From Phyllobacteriaceae bacterium (lineage in GTDB: Bacteria; Pseudomonadota; Alphaproteobacteria; Rhizobiales; Rhizobiaceae), in assembly GCA_023954255.1 (NCBI GenBank), contig JAMLIH010000015.1, positions 1-48,947 of the forward strand: a DNA stretch of 48,947 nt, read 5' to 3'. The notes below the pieces were generated by a model. That model searched no databases, was not told the origin of the DNA, and saw only the letters and a program-made list of their open reading frames with translations. The position numbers were made by a program, and so were the translations under genes. Below are positions 32,563 through 41,446 of this stretch, piece by piece (the stretch's first letter is position 1; every line of letters begins with the position of its first letter).

Positions 32563-32627
32563 TGGTTGTTCCCCTTCGTTAGAACCTAATGGTCAGGTTT
32601 CCCTGCAACTGCCCGGCAGCAGGTTTT

Positions 32628-33452
32628 TCAGATTGCCAGCGGCATGTGCCGGTTGGCATCCTTGTAGAGAAGATAGCGGAATTTTCCCGGTCCGCCAGCA
32701 TAACACGCCTGCGGGCAGAACGCCCGCAACCACATGAAATCGCCCGCCTCAACCTCGACCCAGTCCTCGTTGAGCCTGTAGACGGCCTTTCCCTCCAGCA
32801 CGTAAAGCCCGTGCTCCATCACGTGGGTCTCGCAAAACGGGATCACTGCCCCCGGCTCGAAGGTGACAATGTTGACATGCATGTCATGGCGCATGTCGGC
32901 CGGATCGACGAAACGGCTGGTCAGCCATCTGCCGCCGCTGTCCGGCATCGCGTCGGGCGTAACGTCCTGATCGCTGGTAACAACCGGCTCGGGAAGATCG
33001 ATCCCCTCGACAGCCGCATAGCGTTTGCGAATCCAGTGAAAGGTAGCCGGGTTGTTCGACACATTCTTTAACGACCACAGGCAGCCCGGCGGCAGATAGG
33101 CATAGCCGCCGGGCGTGAGGTCATGGGCCTTGCCGGCAATCGTAAGCCGGATTTCACCGCCGGTGACGAACAGCACGCCTTCGCCGTCTTTCTCTGGTTC
33201 GGGCTTCTCGCTGCCACCGCCCGGCGCCACCTCGACGATCATCTGGGCGAAGGTTTCCGCGAAGCCCGACAGCGGCCGGGCAAGCACCCAGGCGCGCGTC
33301 CCTTCCCAGTGCGGCAGGCGCGATGTCACGATATCGCGCATCACGCCATGGGGGATCACCGCATAGGCCTCCTTGAAGACTGCCCGGCCGCTCAGCAATT
33401 GGGTCTGGGTCGGCAGTCCACCGGGCGGCATTGCATAGGTCGGCTTGCTCAT
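32628..33452 (-). CDS. allE: AllE, (S)-ureidoglycine aminohydrolase (bicupin)
   Basis: Manganese bicupin that converts (S)-ureidoglycine to (S)-ureidoglycolate and ammonia; 274 residues. Two cupin halves: the first with FVTGGEIRLTIAGKAHDLTPGGYAYLPPG (about 95-123), the second with MHVNIVTFEPGAVIPFCETHVMEHGLYVLEGKAVYRLN (quoted here for its metal residues Glu, His, His) and the FCPQACYAGGPGKFRYLLYKDANRH tail typical of the family. Starts by overlapping the end of the PuuE-UraD gene in an ATGA junction. Acts between the missing allantoate step and AllA. Confidence 0.93.
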   Translation of the reverse strand: MSKPTYAMPPGGLPTQTQLLSGRAVFKEAYAVIPHGVMRDIVTSRLPHWEGTRAWVLARPLSGFAETFAQMIVEVAPGGGSEKPEPEKDGEGVLFVTGGEIRLTIAGKAHDLTPGGYAYLPPGCLWSLKNVSNNPATFHWIRKRYAAVEGIDLPEPVVTSDQDVTPDAMPDSGGRWLTSRFVDPADMRHDMHVNIVTFEPGAVIPFCETHVMEHGLYVLEGKAVYRLNEDWVEVEAGDFMWLRAFCPQACYAGGPGKFRYLLYKDANRHMPLAI

Positions 33453-34939
33453 GGCAGCAAATCCTTCAGGCGCAGCAGGGCAATCTTCTCGACCTGCCTG
33501 CAGGCGGTATCGAATTCAGTCTCGCGGTCGTTGTTGATGCGCTGTTTGAACTGGTTGAGAATGGCGTCCCTGGTCAGCCCTTTCACCGCAATGATGAAGG
33601 GAAAACCGAATTTCTCCACATAGGCGGCATTCAACCCGGTAAAAGCCTGGCGCTCGTCATCGGTCAGTTGGTCGAGCCCGGCGGAGGCCTGCTCGCTGGC
33701 CGACTCCGACGTAAGCCGCTTGGCAGCGGCAAGCTTGCCCGCAAGATCCGGATGCGCCTTCAGGACATCAAGGCGCTCCTGTGGCGAGGCAGATCGGAAC
33801 CGGGCCGCAAGGGCTGCGTGAAGGCCGCTGGCGCAGTCATTGGCCGGCCCCAACTCACCTTCGAACGCTCGCTCTGCGATCCAGGGCGAATGCTCGAACA
33901 CGCCGCCGAAAGCCGACACGAACTCCTCTGCCGTCATCGCGCTCGGAACCATCGCCGGATGGTTCGGTAGATGCCGCACCTGCCAGTGTTGGGCGATCTC
34001 GATGCGGCGGGCAAACCAGACCTTGTCGTGGCTTTGAACATAATCGACGAAGCGCTTGAGCGCGGCGAACCGGCCAGGCCTCCCGGCAAGGCGGCAGTGC
34101 AGGCCGATATTCATCATCTTCGGCTGGCCCGCCTGCCCTTCCGCATAGAGCACGTCGAACGTATCCTTCAGATAGGTGTAGAAGGCGTCGCCATCGCTGA
34201 ACCCGGCCTGGATAGCAAAGCGCATGTCGTTGACGTCCAGTGTATAGGGAATGATCAGCTGGTCACGCCCGGCATGCCGGCGCCAATAGGGAAGATCGTC
34301 TGCATAGGAATCGGAAACATAGTCGAACAGGCCGGCTTCGGTGACGAGATCGACCGTGTTGACCGAGCATCGTCCGGTATACCAGCCGCGCGGTTTTTCC
34401 CCGGTTACCTGTTCGTGGATCGCAACTGCCTCATGAATATCGGCGAGTTCCGCCTCCCGCGAATAGTCCCTGTAGTCGATCCATTTGAGTCCGTGGGAAG
34501 CTATCTCCCATCCTGCTTCCTGCATCGCTGCCACCTGCACCGGAGAGCGCTGCAAGGCGGTCGCCACCCCGTAAACGGTGACGGGAATGCCCGTATCGCT
34601 GAACAGCCGGTGAAGCCGCCAGAATCCCGCCCGCGCGCCGTATTCATAGATCGATTCCATGTTCCAGTGGCGCATGCCCGGCCAGGGCTGGGCATTGGTG
34701 ATCTCGGAAAGAAAGGCCTCGGACGCGACATCGCCATGCAGAACGCAGTTTTCGCCGCCCTCCTCGTAATTGACGACGAACTGCACGGCGATTGCCGCGC
34801 CGCCCGGCCAGGCGGCGTCGGGCGGCGTTGCGCCATAACCCAGCATGTCTCGCAGATAGCGGTTCAAATCGGCAAACTCCTGACGGCACGCTGTCGGCCG
34901 CCTGACGGCTCGGACCACCCGTTTGTAATCCCTTTCCAT
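33449..34939 (-). CDS. puuE: PuuE-UraD fusion: allantoinase (polysaccharide-deacetylase fold) plus OHCU decarboxylase
   Basis: Bifunctional enzyme of urate breakdown; 496 residues. N-terminal domain (about 20-320) is PuuE-type cofactor-light allantoinase: NYEEGGENCVLHGD, EYGARAGFWRL, MQEAGWEIASHGLKWIDY, GWYTGRCSVNTVDLV, and the C-terminal MNIGLHCRLAGRPGRFAALKRFVDYV. The C-terminal domain (about 335-496) is UraD, 2-oxo-4-hydroxy-4-carboxy-5-ureidoimidazoline decarboxylase: FVSAFGGVFEHSPWIAERAF, LKAHPDLAGKLA (catalytic His in AHPDLA), EKFGFPFIIAVKGL and RINND. It thus covers two successive steps, OHCU to allantoin to allantoate. First gene of the minus-strand group puuE-allE-permease; divergent from uraH with 99 bp between starts. 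Confidence 0.95.
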   Translation of the reverse strand: MERDYKRVVRAVRRPTACRQEFADLNRYLRDMLGYGATPPDAAWPGGAAIAVQFVVNYEEGGENCVLHGDVASEAFLSEITNAQPWPGMRHWNMESIYEYGARAGFWRLHRLFSDTGIPVTVYGVATALQRSPVQVAAMQEAGWEIASHGLKWIDYRDYSREAELADIHEAVAIHEQVTGEKPRGWYTGRCSVNTVDLVTEAGLFDYVSDSYADDLPYWRRHAGRDQLIIPYTLDVNDMRFAIQAGFSDGDAFYTYLKDTFDVLYAEGQAGQPKMMNIGLHCRLAGRPGRFAALKRFVDYVQSHDKVWFARRIEIAQHWQVRHLPNHPAMVPSAMTAEEFVSAFGGVFEHSPWIAERAFEGELGPANDCASGLHAALAARFRSASPQERLDVLKAHPDLAGKLAAAKRLTSESASEQASAGLDQLTDDERQAFTGLNAAYVEKFGFPFIIAVKGLTRDAILNQFKQRINNDRETEFDTACRQVEKIALLRLKDLLP

Positions 34940-35038
34940 TACATCATTTTCAAAAAAACGCTAAAGCTGGTTCTCGCAAGGCCGGCGCTTGACTTGCGCC
35001 GCCCACGGGCGAATTGAGGCAGGCAAAGGGAAAGACCG

Positions 35039-35410
35039 ATGACGGAAAAAAACGGCTATCTGACCACCCATGTTCTGGACACCGCGCGCGGCTGCCCCGC
35101 CGAAGGCATCGAAATCACCCTGTACCGGCTGTCCGGCGGGTCGCGCGAAAAGATCGCCAGCCTGACCACGAATGACGATGGCAGGACCGACACCCCCATC
35201 CTGCCGAAGGAAACCTTCGCGCCGGGACAGTATGAACTGGTTTTCGCCGCAGGCGCCTATCTGCGCGAACATCGGATGGTGTCGTCCGGTGGCGGACCGC
35301 TGTTCCTCGACGATATCCCGATCCGCTTCGGCATCGACGATGCCGATGCCCATTACCATGTGCCGCTGCTGCTCTCGCCCTTCGGCTATTCGACCTACCG
35401 GGGAAGCTGA
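35039..35410 (+). CDS. uraH: UraH, 5-hydroxyisourate hydrolase
   Basis: Transthyretin-like enzyme hydrolysing 5-hydroxyisourate to OHCU; 123 residues. N-terminal [22 protein letters not shown] (His at the active site), [28 protein letters not shown], and the C-terminal YRGS box that defines bacterial HIU hydrolases. Starts at ATG 35039 after AAAGGGAAAG. Divergent from the PuuE-UraD gene, whose second domain acts next, and convergent with the LysR gene 10 nt away. Confidence 0.95.
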   Translation: MTEKNGYLTTHVLDTARGCPAEGIEITLYRLSGGSREKIASLTTNDDGRTDTPILPKETFAPGQYELVFAAGAYLREHRMVSSGGGPLFLDDIPIRFGIDDADAHYHVPLLLSPFGYSTYRGS

Positions 35411-35419
35411 GCCGAAAGC

Positions 35420-36325
35420 CTATTGCCCCAGCGCCTGCTTGCAGCCGGCCACCATATAGTCGATGAAAAGCCGCACCTTCATGTCCTGCAGCCGCTTGTG
35501 CGGATAGATGCAGGAAAACGGCAGATCGGTTGGCGGCGTTGCTTCGGCCACCGACACCAGTTCGCCGGACACCAGATAGGGCGCAACCTCGAAGCGCGGC
35601 TTGTTGATGATGCCGCAGCCCGCCAGCGCCCAGGCCGTCAGCACATCGCCATCGTCGGATTCAAGCGGCGCATCGAAGGAAAATTTCCGTATCCCCTCGC
35701 TCGTGCGCAGGTTCCAGGCATATTCGCTGGCGCCGGGAAAGCGCAGCATCAGGCATTTGTGCCCCTGTGCAGCCAAATCCTCGCCGCTTTCGGGAATGCC
35801 GTGGGCCTCGAGATAGGCCGGAGATGCGCACAGCACCCGCTCGAAATCGTAGATCGGCTTGATGCGCATTTCCGAATCGCCCAGCGGTCCCAGCACGAAG
35901 GCGGCATCCAGCCCTTCAGCCGCCACATCTACCTTGCGGTCTGAAAGCCGCAGCCGGACATTAAGTTCCGGATAGGCCTCCTTGAAAGCCGGCACCAGCG
36001 GCGCGATCAGCCGCTTCCCCATGCCGAGCGGCGCCGATACGAAGATGGTCCCTTTCGGGTTGGCGGTAATTTCCGCAATACTGCTTTCGACCTCGTCGAT
36101 CGTGTCGAGGATCTTGATCGCCCCCTTGTAGAACAGCCGCCCCTGCTCGGTCGGCGTCACCATTCGCGTCGTGCGGTTGAACAGGCGAATGCCCAGGTGC
36201 TTTTCCAGTTCCGCAATCCGGCTGCTGGCAACTGCAGCAGAGACTCTGAGATCGCGTCCGGCGGCCGACATGCTGCCGAGATCGTATACCCGCACAAAGG
36301 TCTTGAGATTTCTCACATAAGCCAT
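35420..36325 (-). CDS. LysR-family transcriptional regulator
   Basis: Predicted regulator of the urate genes; 301 residues from ATG 36325 (the frame is open far upstream, to 37276, but that overlaps puuD). HTH at about 1-60: LKTFVRVYDLGSMSAAGRDLRVSAAVASSRIAELEKHLGIRLFNRTTR. The LysR effector domain follows from about 90 (GTIFVSAPLGMGKRLIAPLVPAF, LRLSDRKVDVAAEGLDAAFVLG). It is divergent from puuD (127 bp between starts), an arrangement typical for a LysR controlling the facing gene. The region between has AT-rich TTGACGATTATTGCG and similar elements but I do not fix an operator. Confidence 0.9.
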   Translation of the reverse strand: MAYVRNLKTFVRVYDLGSMSAAGRDLRVSAAVASSRIAELEKHLGIRLFNRTTRMVTPTEQGRLFYKGAIKILDTIDEVESSIAEITANPKGTIFVSAPLGMGKRLIAPLVPAFKEAYPELNVRLRLSDRKVDVAAEGLDAAFVLGPLGDSEMRIKPIYDFERVLCASPAYLEAHGIPESGEDLAAQGHKCLMLRFPGASEYAWNLRTSEGIRKFSFDAPLESDDGDVLTAWALAGCGIINKPRFEVAPYLVSGELVSVAEATPPTDLPFSCIYPHKRLQDMKVRLFIDYMVAGCKQALGQ

Positions 36326-36451
36326 GACAATTTGACGATTATTGCGATTTTTTTGAAAGTCTTTGGACCTGCCGGTGGTTCTGTCAAGACGCAAAAGCTG
36401 GCATTTTCCCCTGAGCGGCACTGAAGCCGCTACGCTGCACGGGGAGGCACC

Positions 36452-37693
36452 ATGTACGAATATGCGGTTGCTTGGGAATGGATGGCCTTTGCAGTGCGCT
36501 GGCTTCACGTCATCACGGCCATTGCCTGGATCGGCTCCTCCTTCTATTTCATCGCGCTCGACCTCGGGCTTCGCCAGCGCGAGGGTTTGCCGCAAGGCGC
36601 CCATGGCGAGGAATGGCAGGTCCATGGCGGCGGCTTCTACCACATCCAGAAATATCTGGTTGCCCCGGCAGAAATGCCGGAGCATCTGACCTGGTTCAAA
36701 TGGGAGAGCTATTCGACCTGGCTTTCGGGCGCAGCCATGCTGGCTATCGTCTATTGGGCGGGCGCCGAACTCTATCTGATCGATCCGGCCAAGGCCGATC
36801 TCAGCCAGTGGCAGGCGATTGCCATTTCCGCCGCCTCGCTCACCATCGGCTGGATCGTCTACGACCTGCTTTGCAAATCGGGCCTTGGTGAAAAGCCCAC
36901 CCTGCTGATGGTGCTGCTGTTCATCCTGCTGGTTATCATGGGCTGGAGTTACAATCAGGTCTTCACCGGCCGGGCCATGATGCTGCATCTGGGGGCGTTC
37001 ACCGCTACCATCATGTCGGCCAATGTCTTCTTCATCATCATGCCCAACCAGCGCATCGTGGTTGCCGACCTCAAGGCCGGCCGCAAGCCAGATCCCAAAT
37101 ACGGCAAGATCGCCAAGCTCAGATCGACCCACAACAACTATCTGACCCTGCCGGTCATCTTCCTGATGTTGTCGAACCATTACCCGCTGGCCTTTGCGAC
37201 GCAGTACAACTGGGTGATCGCCGCCCTGGTCTTCCTGATGGGAGTTACCATCCGCCACTATTTCAACACCCGGCACGCCCGCGCCGGCGATCCGACCTGG
37301 ACCTGGCTGGCAACCGCCCTGCTGTTTCTGGCTATCATCTGGCTTTCAAGTCTCGCACCCGACAACCGGGAAATCGGTTCGCAGCAAGGCAAGGCACCCG
37401 CCAACCATTTCGCCGCTGCCGAAACCTTTCCCGAAGTGGTCGAACTGGTGCAGGGCCGCTGCTCCATGTGCCACGCCGAGATACCGGGCTGGGACGGCCT
37501 GATTCTGCCACCCAAGGGTGTTCTGCTGGAAGATGAGGGCCAGATCGCCCAAAGGGCGCGCCAGATCTACCTGCAGGCGGGCCGCAGCACGGCCATGCCG
37601 CCGCCAGGGGCTGCCCAGTACGGCGTGACCCTGAGTGCAGAGGAGCGAAAGCTGCTGGTAAACTGGTATCAAAGTGCGCTAAGCGGTTCCTGA
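36452..37693 (+). CDS. puuD: PuuD, membrane urate oxidase (urate hydroxylase) with cytochrome c domain
   Basis: Inner-membrane enzyme that oxidises urate to 5-hydroxyisourate and passes electrons to the respiratory chain; 413 residues. Starts MYEYAVAWEWMAFAVRWLHVITAIAWIGSSF after a GGGAGG ribosome site. About eight membrane helices at 1-305 with conserved HIQKY, FKWESYSTWLSGA and IIMPNQRIVV. A C-terminal cytochrome c domain has the haem motif CSMCH at about 336-340 and WYQSAL at the end. No uricase (UraO) or HpxO is needed when PuuD is present. The downstream malic enzyme starts 27 nt after its stop and may be co-transcribed. Confidence 0.93.
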   Translation: MYEYAVAWEWMAFAVRWLHVITAIAWIGSSFYFIALDLGLRQREGLPQGAHGEEWQVHGGGFYHIQKYLVAPAEMPEHLTWFKWESYSTWLSGAAMLAIVYWAGAELYLIDPAKADLSQWQAIAISAASLTIGWIVYDLLCKSGLGEKPTLLMVLLFILLVIMGWSYNQVFTGRAMMLHLGAFTATIMSANVFFIIMPNQRIVVADLKAGRKPDPKYGKIAKLRSTHNNYLTLPVIFLMLSNHYPLAFATQYNWVIAALVFLMGVTIRHYFNTRHARAGDPTWTWLATALLFLAIIWLSSLAPDNREIGSQQGKAPANHFAAAETFPEVVELVQGRCSMCHAEIPGWDGLILPPKGVLLEDEGQIAQRARQIYLQAGRSTAMPPPGAAQYGVTLSAEERKLLVNWYQSALSGS

Positions 37694-37719
37694 CGGGAAG
37701 CTTGCAACGGGAGGGAGCA

Positions 37720-40005
37720 TTGAACCGGGACAAGGCCGCGCAATCGATCATTCGTCAGGCCGCACTGGACTACCACGAGTTTCCCCAGCCGGGAAAACTG
37801 GAAATCCGACCCACCAAACCGATGGCAAGCCCACGCGACCTGGCGCGTGCCTATTCCCCCGGCGTGGCGGAGGCCTGTCTTGCAATCCGCGACAATCCGC
37901 TCGATGCAGCCCGCTTTACCAGCAGGGCCAATCTGGTTGCCGTCGTCTCCAACGGAACCGCTGCACTCGGCCTCGGCAATATCGGCGCGCTTGCCTCCAA
38001 GCCGATCATGGAGGGCAAGGCGGTCCTGTTCAAGAAATTCGCCAACATCGACTGTTTCGATCTCGAAATCGACGAGACGGACCCTGAAAAGCTGGCAGAA
38101 CACGTCATCGCCCTGGAACCGACCTTCGGCGCCATCAACCTTGAAGATATCAAGGCGCCCGACTGTTTCATCGTCGAGAAGATCTGCCGCGAGCGCATGG
38201 GCATTCCCGTTTTCCACGACGACCAGCATGGCACGGCCATCGTCGTCGCCGCTGCCGCCGTTAATGCGATGCGGCTGACGGGCCGCAAGTTTGAGGACAT
38301 CACCATCGTTTCGACCGGCGGCGGCGCTGCAGGCATCGCCTGCCTCAACATGCTGCTCAAGATGGGCGTCAGGCGCGAAAATGTCTGGCTTCACGACATT
38401 CACGGCCTCGTCCATGAAGGCCGCAAGGAGGACATGAATCCGCAAAAGGCAGCCTTTGCCCAACCCGGCAAGAACCGAGAGCTTTCAGACACGATCAAGG
38501 GCGCCGACATGTTCCTCGGCCTGTCGGGTCCGGGCGTGCTGAAGGCCGAACAGGTCGAGACCATGGCCGGCAAGCCCATCGTCTTCGCGCTCGCCAATCC
38601 GGTGCCGGAGATCATGCCGGAGGAAGTTCACGAGGTCTCGCCCGAGGCCATCGTCGCAACCGGCCGTTCGGACTATCCCAACCAGGTCAACAATGTCCTG
38701 TGCTTCCCCTTCATCTTCCGCGGCGCGCTTGATGTCGGCGCAACCGAGATCAACGACGCGATGAAGATTGCCTGTGTCGAGGGCATCGCCCAGCTCGCCC
38801 GCATGACGAGCACGGCGGAGACTGCCGCCGTCTATGGCGACGAGGAACTGAAATTCGGCCCCGAATACCTCATTCCCAAACCCTTCGATGCCCGCCTGCA
38901 GCACGTGGTAGCCTCCTCCGTTGCCCGCGCGGCGATGGAGACCGGCGTCGCCACCCGGCCGATCGCCGACATGGACGCCTATGAGGAGAGCCTGAAGGCA
39001 GCCGTCTTCCGCTCATCCATGATCATGCGTCCGGTATTCGAGGCGGCCGCGACCGCCAACCGCCGCATCGTCTTTGCCGAGGGCGAGGACGAACGCGTCA
39101 TCCGTGCCGCCTTCGCCATGCTGGAAGACATGACGGACATGCCGGTCCTGATCGGCCGGCCCGAAGTGATCGAACGCAGAAGCGACGGCATCGGCCTGCC
39201 GAAAAGCTTCCTGTCGCGGCTTGAGATCGTCAATCCGGAAGCCGACACGCGCTATCGCGAATACTGGGAGACCTATCACTCGGTGATGGAGCGGCGCGGC
39301 GTCACTCCCGATATCGCCAAGGCCGTAATGCGCACCAACACCACGGCAATCGGCGCCGTCATGGTTCATCGTGGTGAGGCCGAAAGCCTGATCTGCGGCA
39401 CGTTCGGCCAGTATTCCTGGCACCTCAGCTATGTCCGCCAGATGCTTGAGACCGAAGACCTGCAGCCCCATGGCGCCCTGTCGCTGATGATCCAGAACTC
39501 CGGCCCGCTGTTCATCGCCGACACCCAGGTCTTTCCGGAGGCGTCGGCTGCCGAAATCGCCGAAATTGTCCGCGCCTCGGCGCGTCATGTGCGCCGTTTC
39601 GGCATCGAACCAAAAATCGCGCTCTGCTCCAATTCCCAGTTCGGCAATCTCGACAGCGCCTCGGCGCGCCGCATGCGAGAGGCAATCGTCATCCTCAACC
39701 GTTCCGACTGCAACTTCATCTATGAAGGCGAAATGCAGCTCGATGCCGCGCTCGATCCCGAATTGCGCCAGCGCATCTTTCCCAATGCACGTTTCGAGGG
39801 CAAGGCGAACGTTCTGGTGTTCGCCAACTCCGAAGTTGCCAGCGCTGTGCGCAATGCGGTGAAGACGGTGGCAGACGGTCTCGAAGTCGGCCCGATCCTG
39901 ATGGGCATGGGCAACCGTGCCCACATCGTCACGCCCTCGATCACCGCGCGTGGCCTGATCAACATCGCCGCCCTTGCCGGCACGCCGGTACAGCACTATG
40001 CCTGA
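37720..40005 (+). CDS. maeB: MaeB, NADP-type malic enzyme with phosphotransacetylase-like domain
   Basis: Decarboxylates malate to pyruvate with NADP reduction; 761 residues. Best start is TTG 37720, which sits 3 nt after a strong GGGAGGGA site; the in-frame TTG at 37702 has none. Malic domain (1 to about 420): SPRDLARAYSPGVAEACLAI, VSNGTAALGLGNIGALASKPIMEGKAVLFKKFANIDCFDLEI (quoted for the substrate and metal residues), VFHDDQHGTAIVV, Rossmann loop STGGGAAGIACLN, and GADMFLGLSGPGV. PTA-like domain (about 430-761) with FAEGEDERVIRAA, TNTTAIGAVMVHRGEAESLICGTFG, and NMGNRAHIVTPS. The PTA part is regulatory and not catalytic in known MaeB enzymes. Ends in an AT-poor repeat region. Confidence 0.96.
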   Translation: MNRDKAAQSIIRQAALDYHEFPQPGKLEIRPTKPMASPRDLARAYSPGVAEACLAIRDNPLDAARFTSRANLVAVVSNGTAALGLGNIGALASKPIMEGKAVLFKKFANIDCFDLEIDETDPEKLAEHVIALEPTFGAINLEDIKAPDCFIVEKICRERMGIPVFHDDQHGTAIVVAAAAVNAMRLTGRKFEDITIVSTGGGAAGIACLNMLLKMGVRRENVWLHDIHGLVHEGRKEDMNPQKAAFAQPGKNRELSDTIKGADMFLGLSGPGVLKAEQVETMAGKPIVFALANPVPEIMPEEVHEVSPEAIVATGRSDYPNQVNNVLCFPFIFRGALDVGATEINDAMKIACVEGIAQLARMTSTAETAAVYGDEELKFGPEYLIPKPFDARLQHVVASSVARAAMETGVATRPIADMDAYEESLKAAVFRSSMIMRPVFEAAATANRRIVFAEGEDERVIRAAFAMLEDMTDMPVLIGRPEVIERRSDGIGLPKSFLSRLEIVNPEADTRYREYWETYHSVMERRGVTPDIAKAVMRTNTTAIGAVMVHRGEAESLICGTFGQYSWHLSYVRQMLETEDLQPHGALSLMIQNSGPLFIADTQVFPEASAAEIAEIVRASARHVRRFGIEPKIALCSNSQFGNLDSASARRMREAIVILNRSDCNFIYEGEMQLDAALDPELRQRIFPNARFEGKANVLVFANSEVASAVRNAVKTVADGLEVGPILMGMGNRAHIVTPSITARGLINIAALAGTPVQHYA

Positions 40006-40013
40006 TGAAGATC

Positions 40014-40070
40014 GGGGCCTGACGAAAATAGGGGCCTGACGGATCTGACGAAAATAGGGGCCTGACGAAA
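40014..40070. repeat. Short direct repeats after maeB
   Basis: GGGGCCTGACG occurs at 40014, 40031 and 40057; two of the copies are followed by GAAAATA or GAAAA. The array fills the short space between the convergent ends of maeB and boxR. Confidence 0.8.
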
Positions 40071-40080
40071 ACCGGAACAG

Positions 40081-41002
40081 TCAGACGACCGGCAGCGAGC
40101 GGACCGCGTCGAGCAGATCGGCCAGGCTCTGGTCCAGCGTCCTGCCGCTCGTGTCCACCCGCCGGTCAGCCCTGGCATATTCCGCCTCCCGGTCGGTGAG
40201 AATGGACTTGAGCTCCTCCATCGCCTTGGGATTGCCGGCCATCGGCCGTTCGTCCCCCTGCTTCTTGACGCGCGTCATGTGCTCGTCGGGGCTCGCCTTC
40301 AGCCAGATCGTGTGAAAATGCTCAAGAACCGTTACATAGGTCGCGGGATCGGCGACGATACCCCCAGCCGCGGCAAGCACGATGGCATCGCTTTCCTCGA
40401 TGATCCGTTCGATGCCGCGCCGCTCCAGCTGGCGATAGCCCCCCTGGCCGTAAAGCGCGATGAACTCGCCGATTTCGAGCCCGCTCTGCTTTTCGATTTC
40501 CTGATTAAGTTCCTGGAACGGCATTCCGAGCCGCTCCGCCACCAGCCTGCCGAGCGTCGGGATTTGCCGGCACCGCGCAGGCCGAGCAGGCAGATCCGCC
40601 GCCCCTTCTTCTCCTGCGCCCCTGTCGAGGAAAGCAATTCGTAGACGGCCGCCTGAACTCCCTCCGGCGCCTCGTTGAACAGCCGTGCCAGATGCGCCGG
40701 AATGGCAACTTCCTCATCACGCACGAAAGCCTCGATCGGGATTGAAAGCGCGAGGGCCACCCGCTGCAACAGCCCGATGGAGATATTGCCCTGGCCCGAT
40801 TCCAGTTGCGCCAGGTAGCCTCGGAAAGACCCGAAAGCCGGGCAAGTTCGCGCCGTGGCATGTTGCGCTCGGTGCGAAAGCGCCGCACACGGTCGCCGAC
40901 CTTGCCGATCAGTTCATCCACCGTGCGGCCGACAGGCTGCGGCCCTGCTGGTGCGCCGTCCTCATGCTCGGGAGTGTCCTTGTCCAACCCAGCCGCTGTC
41001 AT
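40081..41002 (-). pseudogene. boxR: BoxR-type regulator (XRE HTH plus shikimate-kinase-like domain), split by two frameshifts
   Basis: In intact form this is the benzoyl-CoA-responsive repressor of box genes: an XRE helix-turn-helix fused to a shikimate-kinase-like domain. Fragment 1 (41002 to about 40820) gives VDELIGKVGDRVRRFRTERNMPRRELARLSGLSE. At 40819/40820 a base appears missing; with one C added the next fragment would read RYLAQLESGQGNISIGLLQRVALALSIPIEAF. At about 40558-40559 a second shift follows GLRGAGKS, where removing two bases would restore GKSTLGRLVAERLG. Fragment 3 ends in SLPVV. Every piece matches family order and the total is about 305 codons, so decay or sequencing error is recent. 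The start overlaps the thioesterase stop by 4 nt. Confidence 0.85.
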
Positions 41003-41424
41003 GACGGTTCCTCCGACATGAGTTTCTCAAGCCTTGCGCGGAAATCATCCGGCGCCGGAATCTTGCGGTGGGCAGCAGCAGCCACGAAGACTTCCACGAA
41101 TTCCCCCTCGAAACACAGCGTATCATTCTGCCGGCCCACGACCCGGAACCGGATCGAACTTTCACCGAGACGGATCGGGGCTACCTCACAGCGAAGAACA
41201 TGCCTCGGTGTTACCGGTGAACGGAAATCCATGGAAAGATGCACGAAGGGCCCGCCGATATCCCGGTCGATGTTCATGGCAAACCAGTCCGCACCCAGAT
41301 GCGCTTCCCACCATGCGTCGATCGCCTCCAGCGCGAACATGGGAATGTTGCCGGTATAGACGATCCTGGCCGGATCGCAGTGCGCCCAGCCGACCCTGAT
41401 CTCGTGTACAAACGGCGCTGTCAT
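40999..41424 (-). CDS. 4-hydroxybenzoyl-CoA thioesterase-family (hotdog) protein
   Basis: Predicted acyl-CoA thioesterase, 141 residues. Hotdog fold with the family motif VGWAHCDPARIVYTGNIPMFALEAIDAWWE (catalytic Asp in CDPA, residue about 18), GGPFVHLSMDFRSPVTPRHVLRCEV and IRFRVVGRQNDTLCFEGEFVEVFV. In the box cluster it probably hydrolyses benzoyl-CoA or stalled acyl-CoA intermediates, freeing CoA. Overlaps boxR by 4 nt; 22 nt after boxA. Confidence 0.9.
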   Translation of the reverse strand: MTAPFVHEIRVGWAHCDPARIVYTGNIPMFALEAIDAWWEAHLGADWFAMNIDRDIGGPFVHLSMDFRSPVTPRHVLRCEVAPIRLGESSIRFRVVGRQNDTLCFEGEFVEVFVAAAAHRKIPAPDDFRARLEKLMSEEPS

Positions 41425-41446
41425 CCCAACCCGGCCATTTCCCTGT

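Noticed and set aside
31171-32589. 472-codon plus-strand ORF opposite the permease
   Set aside because: Low-complexity His/Arg/Gln content typical of an antisense frame to a membrane protein.
35420-37276. LysR gene read as 618 residues
   Set aside because: The extension is antisense to puuD; the LysR helix-turn-helix begins right after ATG 36325.
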